DNA from: Pseudonocardia thermophila
GTDB lineage: Bacteria > Actinomycetota > Actinomycetes > Mycobacteriales > Pseudonocardiaceae
DNA length: 64,000 bases
Reading direction: 5' to 3'
Assembly (NCBI RefSeq): GCF_900142365.1
Contig: NZ_FRAP01000015.1
Span: 1 to 64,000, forward strand
This document shows positions 1 through 8,600 of this stretch, in pieces. A program made the translations under genes and the position numbers. The stretch's first letter is position 1, and each line of letters opens with the position of its first letter. The notes below the pieces were generated by a model, which saw nothing but the letters and a program-made list of their open reading frames with translations, did no database searches and was not told the origin of the DNA.

Positions 1-46
1 TGGTACTGCACTCGCTAGGGTGTGGGAGAGTAGGTCGCCGCCGACA
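1..46 (+). rRNA. rrf: 5S ribosomal RNA, 3' end only
   Basis: The first bases match the conserved 3' part of bacterial 5S rRNA: a GGTACTGC segment, the loop E / helix IV sequence GGGAGAGTAGG and the 3' strand CGCCGCCGACA that closes helix I. The 5' part lies outside the window, so the gene is partial by position, not broken. An intrinsic terminator follows within 20 bases, as expected for the last gene of an rRNA operon. The exact 3' end (about 46) is estimated from the helix I strand. Confidence 0.9.
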
Positions 47-64
47 TCAAACCCGCTGTTAAGA

Positions 65-95
65 GGGGCCCTCGCTGATGCGAGGGCCCCTTTTT
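65..95 (+). terminator. rho-independent terminator of the rRNA operon
   Basis: A perfect 11-bp GC-rich stem (GGGGCCCTCGC, loop TGAT, then GCGAGGGCCCC) is followed directly by five T residues. It sits about 20 bases after the 5S rRNA end and is the clearest intrinsic terminator in the window. Confidence 0.93.
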
Positions 96-304
96 CGTGT
101 GCTCGGGCAATCGGTTCCCCGCCCACCCTCGCACACGCCACCGACAGCTTCCGGTGGTGCGGCCGGATCCATCCCCACCTCCTCATGGTTGTCCACAGAA
201 TCGTTCGCCGGCTTGGACCGGCGGTCGGGCGCGGGCACGCTCGAAGGCGTCCGGGAACGCCGGACACCGAGCAGGACATCCTGCGCGAGCCTGGAGGAGA
301 ACCG

Positions 305-781
305 ATGTACGAGCCCGTGATCACCACTGTCGGTCGGGTCGCGACCGCGGTGTCGCTGCGCCGCTTCGAGGGCGGCGGTGTGAAGGCGTCGTTCCGGCTG
401 GCCTGCACCGAGCGGCGGCGCGACTGGACGACCGGGGAATGGGCGGACGGGGACACGACGTTCATGACTGTGTACTGCTGGCGCGGGATGGCGGAGAACG
501 TCCACGCCTCGCTGGGCGTGGGCGATCCGATCGTGGTGCGCGGCAAGCTGCGCACGCGCGCGTTCGAGTCCGAGGGCAAGCAGGGCATCGTCATCGAGGT
601 CGAGGCGACGGAGATCGGGCCCGATCTCGGGCGGTGCAGCACCGTCGTCAGACGCCCGAGTCCGGTCGAGCGCGCGGACGGTGCAGGGGAGAAGGGCCAG
701 GCGGGGTCGGCGGAGTCGGCACGTGCGCTGGTCGGAGCCGGTGCCGGCGGCCAGGTGGCCGAGGTGCCGATGAGCTCGTAG
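305..781 (+). CDS. ssb: single-stranded DNA-binding protein (SSB family, Rv2478c-like)
   Basis: Encodes 158 aa. Residues 1-110 form an SSB-type OB fold: an N-terminal strand MYEPVITTVGRV, a central 'FMTVYCWRGMAENV' segment and 'VVVRGKLRTR'. SSBs coat single-stranded DNA during replication and repair. The tail is Gly/Ala/Glu-rich and ends VAEVPMSS, so it lacks the acidic DDDIPF-type tip by which the housekeeping SSB recruits partners. This is therefore probably the second, accessory SSB of actinobacteria. The ATG at 305 follows a GGAGGA ribosome site, and upstream in-frame starts add only non-homologous sequence. It directly precedes ettA, as Rv2478c precedes Rv2477c in mycobacteria. Confidence 0.88.
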   Translation: MYEPVITTVGRVATAVSLRRFEGGGVKASFRLACTERRRDWTTGEWADGDTTFMTVYCWRGMAENVHASLGVGDPIVVRGKLRTRAFESEGKQGIVIEVEATEIGPDLGRCSTVVRRPSPVERADGAGEKGQAGSAESARALVGAGAGGQVAEVPMSS

Positions 782-806
782 GTCTCGTCGCAACTAGGAT
801 CGTGGA

Positions 807-2483
807 GTGGCAGAGTTCATCTACAGCATGCGGCGTGTGCGTAAGGCGCACGGCGACAAGGTCATCCTCGACGACGTCTCGTTGAACTTCCTGCCTGGCG
901 CGAAGATCGGCGTGGTCGGGCCCAACGGGGCCGGCAAGTCGACCGTCTTGAAGATCATGGCCGGGCTGGAGCAGCCGAACAACGGCGACGCCCAGCTCGC
1001 TCCTGGGGCGACCGTGGGCATCCTGTTGCAGGAGCCGCCCCTGAACGAGGAGAAGACCGTCCTCGGGAACGTCGAGGAGGGTCTCGGGGAGATCAAGCAG
1101 CAGCTCGACCGCTACAACCAGATCGCCGAGCAGCTGGCCACCGATTACTCCGACGAGCTCATGGAGGAGATGGGCCAGCTGCAGGAGATCCTCGACGCCA
1201 ACGACGCGTGGGAGATCGATTCTCAGCTGGAGCAGGCGATGGACGCGCTGCGATGCCCGCCGCCGGACATGCCGGTCACCCAGCTGTCCGGGGGTGAGCG
1301 TCGCCGGGTCGCCCTGTGCAAGCTGCTGCTGAGCAAGCCGGACCTGCTGCTTCTGGACGAGCCCACCAACCACCTCGACGCCGAGAGCGTGCTGTGGTTG
1401 GAGAAGCACCTGGAGAACTACAAGGGCACCGTCCTGGCGGTCACCCACGACCGCTACTTCCTCGACAACGTGGCCGAGTGGATCCTCGAGCTGGACCGCG
1501 GTCGCGCTATCGGGTACGAGGGCAACTACTCGACCTACCTGGAGAAGAAGGCCGAGCGGCTCGAGGTGCAGGGCCGCAAGGACGCTAAGCTGCGCAAGCG
1601 CCTCGCCGAAGAGCTCGCGTGGGTCCGCTCCGGGGCGAAGGCCCGGCAGGCCAAGAGCCGCGCCCGCCTGCAGCGCTACGAGGAGATGGCCGCGGAAGCG
1701 GAGAAGTACCGCAAGCTGGACTTCGAGGAGATCCAGATCCCGCCGGGGCCGCGGCTGGGCGACGTGGTAGTCGAGGTCGAGCACCTCGACAAGGGCTACG
1801 ACGGGCGGCTGCTGATCAAGGACCTGTCGTTCTCCCTCCCGCGCAACGGCATCGTGGGCGTGATCGGTCCGAACGGCGTCGGCAAGACCACGCTGTTCAA
1901 GACCATCGTCGGCCTGGAGAAGCCGGACTCGGGCAAGGTCCGCATCGGCGAGACCGTGCGGTTGTCGTACGTGGACCAGAACCGGGCCGGGATCGACCCG
2001 AACAAGACCGTGTGGGAGGTGGTGTCGGACGGGCTGGACCACATCAAGGTCGGCAACGTCGAGATGCCGTCTCGCGCCTACGTGGCCGCGTTCGGGTTCA
2101 AGGGACCGGACCAGCAGAAGCCGGCCGGCGTGCTCTCCGGTGGTGAGCGCAACCGCCTCAACCTCGCGCTCACGCTGAAGATCGGCGGAAACCTGATCCT
2201 CCTCGACGAGCCCACCAACGACCTCGACGTGGAGACCCTCGGGTCGCTGGAGAACGCGCTGGAGCAGTTCCCGGGCTGCGCCGTCGTGATCTCCCACGAC
2301 CGGTGGTTCCTCGACCGCGTGGCGACGCACATCCTCGCCTGGGAGGGCACGGAGGAGAACCCGGCCGCGTGGTTCTGGTTCGAGGGCAACTTCGAGGCGT
2401 ACGAGGAGAACAAGGTGAAGCGGCTGGGGGTGGAGGCCGCGCGTCCGCACCGAGTGACGCACCGTAGGCTTACTCGCGACTGA
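807..2483 (+). CDS. ettA: energy-dependent translational throttle protein EttA (ABC-F ATPase)
   Basis: A 558-aa ABC-F protein with two fused ATPase domains and no membrane segments. Domain 1 has Walker A GPNGAGKS near residue 38, signature LSGGERRR near 160 and Walker B LLLLDEPTNHLD. A charged linker with 'RSGAKARQAKSRARLQRYEE' separates it from domain 2, which has Walker A GPNGVGKT, signature LSGGERNR and LLDEPTNDLD. The short arm inserted in domain 1 and the overall length fit EttA, which binds the ribosomal E site and couples the first peptide bond to the ATP/ADP ratio. GTG start at 807. The order SSB-EttA matches Rv2478c-Rv2477c. Confidence 0.96.
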   Translation: MAEFIYSMRRVRKAHGDKVILDDVSLNFLPGAKIGVVGPNGAGKSTVLKIMAGLEQPNNGDAQLAPGATVGILLQEPPLNEEKTVLGNVEEGLGEIKQQLDRYNQIAEQLATDYSDELMEEMGQLQEILDANDAWEIDSQLEQAMDALRCPPPDMPVTQLSGGERRRVALCKLLLSKPDLLLLDEPTNHLDAESVLWLEKHLENYKGTVLAVTHDRYFLDNVAEWILELDRGRAIGYEGNYSTYLEKKAERLEVQGRKDAKLRKRLAEELAWVRSGAKARQAKSRARLQRYEEMAAEAEKYRKLDFEEIQIPPGPRLGDVVVEVEHLDKGYDGRLLIKDLSFSLPRNGIVGVIGPNGVGKTTLFKTIVGLEKPDSGKVRIGETVRLSYVDQNRAGIDPNKTVWEVVSDGLDHIKVGNVEMPSRAYVAAFGFKGPDQQKPAGVLSGGERNRLNLALTLKIGGNLILLDEPTNDLDVETLGSLENALEQFPGCAVVISHDRWFLDRVATHILAWEGTEENPAAWFWFEGNFEAYEENKVKRLGVEAARPHRVTHRRLTRD

Positions 2484-2588
2484 CTGCAAGCCCCTGCTCG
2501 GTCGGTGCTGGCGGACCGCTCGGCTGCTGCACACCCCCGACGGCCGAGCGCCGTGCGGCACCTGCTGCCAGGAAGGTGGGTACGTCAC

Positions 2589-5465
2589 GTGGGTGTCGAC
2601 CTGCTGGTTGCCGCGGAGGCTCTGCTCCCCACACGCCCCGACCTGGCCGCAAGCATCGCCGAGCAGGCGCTGGAGGCCGCGGCGGCCGCCAGCGACCCGG
2701 AGAGTTGGTCGGCCGCGGCTGGGCTCGCCCTCGCCGCCCGCCGCCGGGTCGGTGATGCACGCCGCACGGCCGTCGAGGTCCTCACCGCCGCGCGGGAGCG
2801 GTGGGACCCCGCCGTGCTGGCCGCGCCCGCCGCGCACCGGCTGCGGGTCGAGCTGGCACTGCTCGCCGCCGGGGCCGGTGCGGTGGAGGCGGTGCGGGTA
2901 CTGGTCGCGCCGGTGCTCGCGGACGACGCGGACCCGAAGCTGCGGCCGGCTGCGCAGATCGCGATCGCCCGGTCGGCCACCGATCCGGTCGAGAGCACCG
3001 AGGCGCTGCGGCTGGCGCAGAAGGCCTGCGCCGACGATCCGGCCGGGCGGGCGGCGCGGGCGGAGGTGCTGCTCGTCGGAGCGGCCATCGCGCGGCACGA
3101 CGGGGCGCCGGGCACCGCGGTCGAGCTGGCCGAGGAAGGGCTGCGGCTGCTCGACGGCGACACCGCCCCGGACGAGGACCTGCGCCTGTCGCTGATGGCG
3201 GAGTCGATCGCGGCGCTGCTCGACGCCGACGACACCCCACGGGCCCGGGAACGCGCCACGGCCGCTCTCTCGGCCCTGGAAGCGACGAAGGGGCCGCGAC
3301 GGCAGCGGGCCCTGCTGCAGCTCACCGTCGCGAGCGCGCTGGCCGGGGTGCGGGGGATGGACGGAACGCTCGAGGCGCTCGCCGCGGCGGCGCAGGAGGC
3401 GGCCGAGAGCGATGCGCCGGAGCTGGAGGCGGTGTGCCGGTCCGCGCTGGGCTCCATCCACGACAAATCCGGCCGCAGCGACACCGCGCGGGCCGAGTTC
3501 CGCTCCGGTGCGGACGCCCAGCACCGCGACCAGGAACAGGAACGCCGCTTCGTGGCCGCGCTCGACGAGTTGCTGGCCAGGGAGAAGGCGGCCGGGTGGG
3601 CGACCTCGGATCCGCCTCGGCGATCCGTCGAGGCACCCAGGCACTCGGTCGCTCCGGACGTCGCAGCGGAACGATCCACAGAGGACCGAGCGATCGAGAC
3701 CCCCCAGGAATCCACTGAGGACAACGCCGAGCCGACCGCCGAGAAGATCCCCGACATGATTCCCGACGAGCAGGCAGCCGAGGTCGACGGCATCGCGTGG
3801 CTGGCGTCCTCGCCGTGGCACAGCGCCGGTGCATGGCCGGGCACGCACCGGCAGACCACTCCGCGGGCGGCTGACGGTCGGCACAGCGCCGGGAAGGCGG
3901 CGAACCGACCAGCGCAGAACGGCGTCGCGCGCAACGGGGTCTCGCGCACCAACGGGCACGATCACGTCGTCTCCCGCCGGGCGCGGCACGCGAAGCCCGA
4001 TCCCTCGCAGGTGCGGGCTGGTGCGACCACGCCCGAACAGGCCGCGGCCCCGGCGGAACCACTGCGCGCCGAACCGATCGATCCGCTCGCTCCCGACTGG
4101 ATCGTGCCGCCGAGCTCCTCGCCGGCGGGCGAGAGCACGAGCTCCGGCAGCGAGGACGTCGAGACGTGGATGCGGACGGCGCTGGACGAGCTCGACCGGG
4201 TGTGGGGCCCGCTCGTCCGCCGCAAGGATCCCGGCGACCTGGAGCCGCGCGACCTCGCCCCGGAGCCCGAGGCCGAGCCGCCGGTCCCGACCGACCAGCT
4301 GCGGCCCGACCAGCCGCGGCCCGACCAGCCGACCCGGCCCGACCAGTCGGCCGAGCCGGAGGTGCCTGCGGCCACGGACGAGCCCCGGCGCCGTCACCGC
4401 GCGGAGGACCCCCGGCCGCGGCGTCGCCGCGCTGCGGAGCTACTCGACGAGGAACCGGCGCCGCATCGGCGGGGTCGGCACGCGACGGCGGAGCCCGGGC
4501 AGGGCGAGACCGATGCGCTCGCGCTGCTGGCCCGTGCTGCGCAGACCCCGGTGACGAAGGACATGCTGGCCGATCTCGCCCGCCGGGTCACCGCCGCGCC
4601 GCAGCACCTGCCCGTGCCGGACGACAGGACCTCCGGCGCCGCCTCGACCTCGACGCAGAACTCGACGCAGAACCCGATCCACAGCCGCAGCGAGGCCGGT
4701 GTCAGGGCCGGCACCGGCGCCGCGTCCGACTTCCCCTCCCCGCGTGCCCGCCGTCACCGACGGGCCGACGCGTCCGCGGAGCTGCCGCCGGCGACCCCCG
4801 ACGAGCTCGGTCGCCGGGCCGCGCAGCGCGCGGAGGACGTGTCGAGCTCGGCGCTGGGCTGCGCCGTCGTGATCGACCTCGCCCGGGACGGGCGGCGGTT
4901 CGCAGGGCTGCGGGCGGCGTCGGTGATCCGGGAGTTCGCGGAGGTCCTCTCCGAGCACGTCCCGGACGGCTCGCGGATGCGGTTCGACGAGCCTTACGTG
5001 CTGGCGCTGGTCCTGCCCGGGTGGGAGGCGACGAAGGCGACCCGCTGGATGTACCGCACCCTGCCTGCGCTGCTCGCCGACTTCGCTGCCAGCGAGGACA
5101 TCCCCGGCGTTCAGCTGCGCGCCACCGTCCACGATGTCGACGGTCCGTTCGGGGCGCAGCTGCTGCACCGCATCGACGCCGGCAAGCTCCTGCCCGGGGC
5201 TCGGCACCGCGCTGCGCCGCGCCGCAAGGGCGACAAGCCCGGCAGCGACAGGGAGCCCGCCGCGCAGCTGGACGAGCAGGCCGACTCGGGGGATGGAGAG
5301 CAGACGGAGATTGACAGCGCAACTGTTGCGGCCGAGAACAACGGCGTGAATTCCACCACATCGGACGCGGGCGAGAAGGCCGCGCCCTTCATCCCGGCCG
5401 ACGCCGAGGGCCTCGGCCTGGCCGATCTCCTCGCCGGCGCACTGGCCGCATACCGCTCCATCTGA
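2589..5465 (+). CDS. large Ala/Pro-rich protein: helical-repeat N-terminus, disordered middle, GGDEF-like C-terminus
   Basis: Encodes 958 aa of unknown function. Residues 1-340 are Ala/Leu/Arg-rich helical hairpins resembling degenerate tetratricopeptide repeats. Residues 340-740 are low complexity and rich in Pro, Arg, Glu and Thr, with a short RPDQP-type repeat near 570 (nt 4300-4350). Residues 750-880 look folded: 'LGCAVVIDLARDGRRFAGL', then 'RFDEPYVLALVLPGW', a position and strand pattern like the RGGDEFALLLPG segment of GGDEF domains but without the catalytic GG(D/E)EF. No signal peptide or membrane segment is evident. GTG 2589 is chosen because AGGAAGG lies 12 bases upstream. The gene sits between ettA and gdh, which are adjacent in mycobacteria. 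The GGDEF resemblance is by eye only. Confidence 0.75.
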   Translation: MGVDLLVAAEALLPTRPDLAASIAEQALEAAAAASDPESWSAAAGLALAARRRVGDARRTAVEVLTAARERWDPAVLAAPAAHRLRVELALLAAGAGAVEAVRVLVAPVLADDADPKLRPAAQIAIARSATDPVESTEALRLAQKACADDPAGRAARAEVLLVGAAIARHDGAPGTAVELAEEGLRLLDGDTAPDEDLRLSLMAESIAALLDADDTPRARERATAALSALEATKGPRRQRALLQLTVASALAGVRGMDGTLEALAAAAQEAAESDAPELEAVCRSALGSIHDKSGRSDTARAEFRSGADAQHRDQEQERRFVAALDELLAREKAAGWATSDPPRRSVEAPRHSVAPDVAAERSTEDRAIETPQESTEDNAEPTAEKIPDMIPDEQAAEVDGIAWLASSPWHSAGAWPGTHRQTTPRAADGRHSAGKAANRPAQNGVARNGVSRTNGHDHVVSRRARHAKPDPSQVRAGATTPEQAAAPAEPLRAEPIDPLAPDWIVPPSSSPAGESTSSGSEDVETWMRTALDELDRVWGPLVRRKDPGDLEPRDLAPEPEAEPPVPTDQLRPDQPRPDQPTRPDQSAEPEVPAATDEPRRRHRAEDPRPRRRRAAELLDEEPAPHRRGRHATAEPGQGETDALALLARAAQTPVTKDMLADLARRVTAAPQHLPVPDDRTSGAASTSTQNSTQNPIHSRSEAGVRAGTGAASDFPSPRARRHRRADASAELPPATPDELGRRAAQRAEDVSSSALGCAVVIDLARDGRRFAGLRAASVIREFAEVLSEHVPDGSRMRFDEPYVLALVLPGWEATKATRWMYRTLPALLADFAASEDIPGVQLRATVHDVDGPFGAQLLHRIDAGKLLPGARHRAAPRRKGDKPGSDREPAAQLDEQADSGDGEQTEIDSATVAAENNGVNSTTSDAGEKAAPFIPADAEGLGLADLLAGALAAYRSI

Positions 5466-5693
5466 CTCGATCCCTGACTCGTTTCGACCGGCGGCGACCC
5501 TGCCCGTGCGGGGGTCGATCGCACACCACCGGGACCGTCGTTCGGGCGGGTCCCCGAGCGCCGCCGCGCGGTCCCGGGACCTGCCGCTGGACGGCTCGAC
5601 CGCGCCCGGGGACGGTGCCGCTCCTCATTAGGGTGGAGCCTGCCGAGGTCACCCGGACGGTGGCCGTCGTTCAATCACTCGGAGCTGACTGAC

Positions 5694-8600
5694 GTGGCAG
5701 GCGGGAAAGCGGAACTCGCGAACGATCCTGAGCTGGAGGCGGTGACCGCGCTCTACGCGCGGCACGCGCCGGACCTGCGGGGCGGTTCGGGTGAGCGCCT
5801 CCCGCGCCTGGACACCGCGGCGGAGGAGCACCTCCGATTGGCGGCGGAACGGCCACCGGGCGAGGTGCTGGTCCGCGTGCGGAGCGAGTCCGCGGGCGTC
5901 GGCGCCACCGCCGAGATCGTCACCGACGACATGCCGTTCCTGGTCGGCGCCGTACTGGTCGCCGTGTCGAAGGCGGGCTCGGAGGTGCGGCGGCTGATCC
6001 ACCCGATCGTCGTCGTGCGCCGCACTCCGGACGGCAAGCTCGCCGAGGTGCTCGGCGACGCCGATCCGGCGACGCCCCCGCCGGAGACGGTCGTCGAGTC
6101 GTGGATCCACCTGGATCTCGACCAGCTGCCGACCGGTCCCGATGACCTGCAGCGGCGGCTGGCGGAGGCGATCGGGCACGTCCGGCGGGTCGTGGGCGAC
6201 ACCCCCGCGATGACCGACCGGGCCCGGGCCGTCGCGGACGAGCTGACCTCGGCGTCCGGCCGGCCGGGCGCCACCGCGCCGGGCGAGATCGCCCGGTTCC
6301 TCCAGTGGCTGGTCGACGGCCACTTCACGTTCCTCGGCCACCGCGGCTACACACCCGACGGTGCTCCGCACGACGCGGGCCTCGGGGTGCTGCGCGACGA
6401 CCGGCTCGCGGCCGCGTTCGCCCCGCGCGAGGGCCTGATCGCGGGCGGTGACCAGGACGATCTCGTGGTCACCCGGGCGAGCGCGCCCAGCCCGCTGCGG
6501 GCGCAGCACCCGTACGTGGTCGCCGTGCTGGTGCGCGACGCGCAGGGCGCCGTGGTCGGCGAGGAGCGGTTCGCGGGCCTGCTGACCGTGCCCGCCCTGT
6601 ACGAGAGCGTGCTCGACATCCCCGTCGTGGAGCACCGGGTCCGCGAGGCGATCCGCGGCGCCGGGTTCCCGCTGGACTCCTACTCCGGCCAGCAGATGCT
6701 GGACGTGCTCTCGGAGCTGCCGCGCGAAGAGTTGTTCAGCGCGTCCGAGGAGCGGCTGCGCGACACCGCGACGGGTGTGCTGACGGTGATCGGGCGGAGC
6801 GCGGTGCGGGTGTTCGGCCGCCGCGACCCGTTCCGCCGGTTCATCTCCTGCCTGGTCTACCTGCCCCGCGACCGCTACACGACGTCGTCCCGCCTGGCCA
6901 TGGCCGAGGTGCTGCAGCGCAGGCTGGGCGGCACTTCGGTCGACCACACCGCGCGGGTGAGCGAGTCGCGGCTGGCGCAGGTGCACTTCACCGTGCACAC
7001 CGACACCGGTGCCGGCACCGCCATCGCTGCCGACACCGACACCGGCGGGCCCGATGAGCTCGACCTGTCCGCGCTGCAGGACGAGCTGGGCGAGGCGGTG
7101 CGCACCTGGGAGGACCGCCTCCTCGCCGCGGTCGCGGACGAGGGTGGCGACACCGCGGCGATCACTGCGGCCCTGCCCGGCATCCCCGACTCGTACAAGG
7201 CCGTCGCGCCGCCCGAGCGGGCCGTGGAGGACCTCAAGCAGGTCGCCGGGCTCTCCGGTCCCGGCGACATCGGTGTGCGGCTCTACCGCGGCACGGCGGG
7301 TGCGGACTGGCGGTTCACCTTCTACCTCGCCGGCGAGCCGGCGACGCTGACCGCGGTGCTGCCGGTGCTGCAGCAGCTGGGCACCGAGGTGCTCGACGAG
7401 CGCCCGGCCGAGCTGACCCGCACCGACGGGCTGCGCGTGCACATCTACGACTTCGGCCTGCGACTGGACGACGCCACCCGCGAGGCGGTCGCCGACCGCA
7501 GCGACGCCGAGATCGCGAGCGGGTTCTGCGCGTCGTTCCGGGCGGCGTGGACCGGGGAGGCGGAGTCCGACGGGTTCTCCGCGCTGGTGCTGCGCGCCGG
7601 GCTGGACTGGCGCGAGGTGTCGATGCTGCGCGCGTACGCCCGCTACGCCCGCCAGCTCGGCAGCCCGTACGGCCACCAGTACATGGCGACCACGCTGCTC
7701 GCGCACCCGACCGTGGCGCGCTCCCTCGTGGAGCTGTTCCGGGCCCGGTTCGACCCCGGCCTCACCGGTGATCGCGACGCCGCGATCGAACAGGCCCTGG
7801 CCCGGGTGCGCGACCTGATCGACGCGGTGCACGGCCTGGACGCGGACCGGATCCTGCGCGGCTTCCTCGGCATGATCGCCGCGACGCTGCGCACCAACTA
7901 CTACCGGCGCCGCCCGTTCCTGTCGTTCAAGCTCGATCCCGCTCAGGTCCCGGACATGCCGGCACCGCGGCCGAAGTACGAGATCTTCGTGTACTCGCCG
8001 CGCGTCGAGGGCGTGCACCTGCGGTTCGGCAAGGTCGCCCGCGGTGGGCTGCGCTGGTCGGACCGGCCGCAGGACTTCCGGACCGAGATCCTCGGCCTGG
8101 TGAAGGCGCAGGCCGTGAAGAACGCCGTGATCGTGCCGGTCGGTGCCAAGGGCGGATTCGTCGTGCGGCACACCGAGCGCGGCCGGGCCGAGGTGGAGGC
8201 TTGCTACCGGACGTTCATCTCCGGGCTGCTCGACGTCACCGACAACCTGGTCGACGGCGAGGCGGTGCCGCCGCCGGACGTGGTGCGCCACGACGGCGAC
8301 GACACCTACCTGGTGGTGGCGGCCGACAAGGGCACGGCGACGTTCTCCGACATCGCCAACGAGGTGGCCGCCTCCTACGGGTTCTGGCTCGGCGACGCGT
8401 TCGCCTCCGGTGGCTCGGTCGGCTACGACCACAAGGCCATGGGCATCACCGCGCGCGGGGCGTGGGAGAGCGTCAAGCGGCACTTCCGCGAGCTGGGCGT
8501 GGACACCCAGTCGCAGGACTTCACCGTGGTCGGCATCGGCGACATGTCCGGTGACGTGTTCGGCAACGGGATGCTGCTCTCGCGGCACATCAAGCTGATC

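Noticed and set aside
189-197. TTGTCCACA, a perfect actinobacterial DnaA-box sequence upstream of ssb
   Set aside because: A single 9-mer; about 0.5 chance occurrences are expected in 64 kb on both strands. No cluster, AT-rich unwinding region or dnaA/dnaN genes, so no origin.
648-4397. Very long open frame antisense to ettA and the 958-aa protein gene (similar ones at 5649-9437, 13192-16548, 21952-24762 upstream part)
   Set aside because: High GC makes long antisense frames common. These mirror the codon pattern of the sense genes and show no family motifs; the sense strands carry clear protein families.
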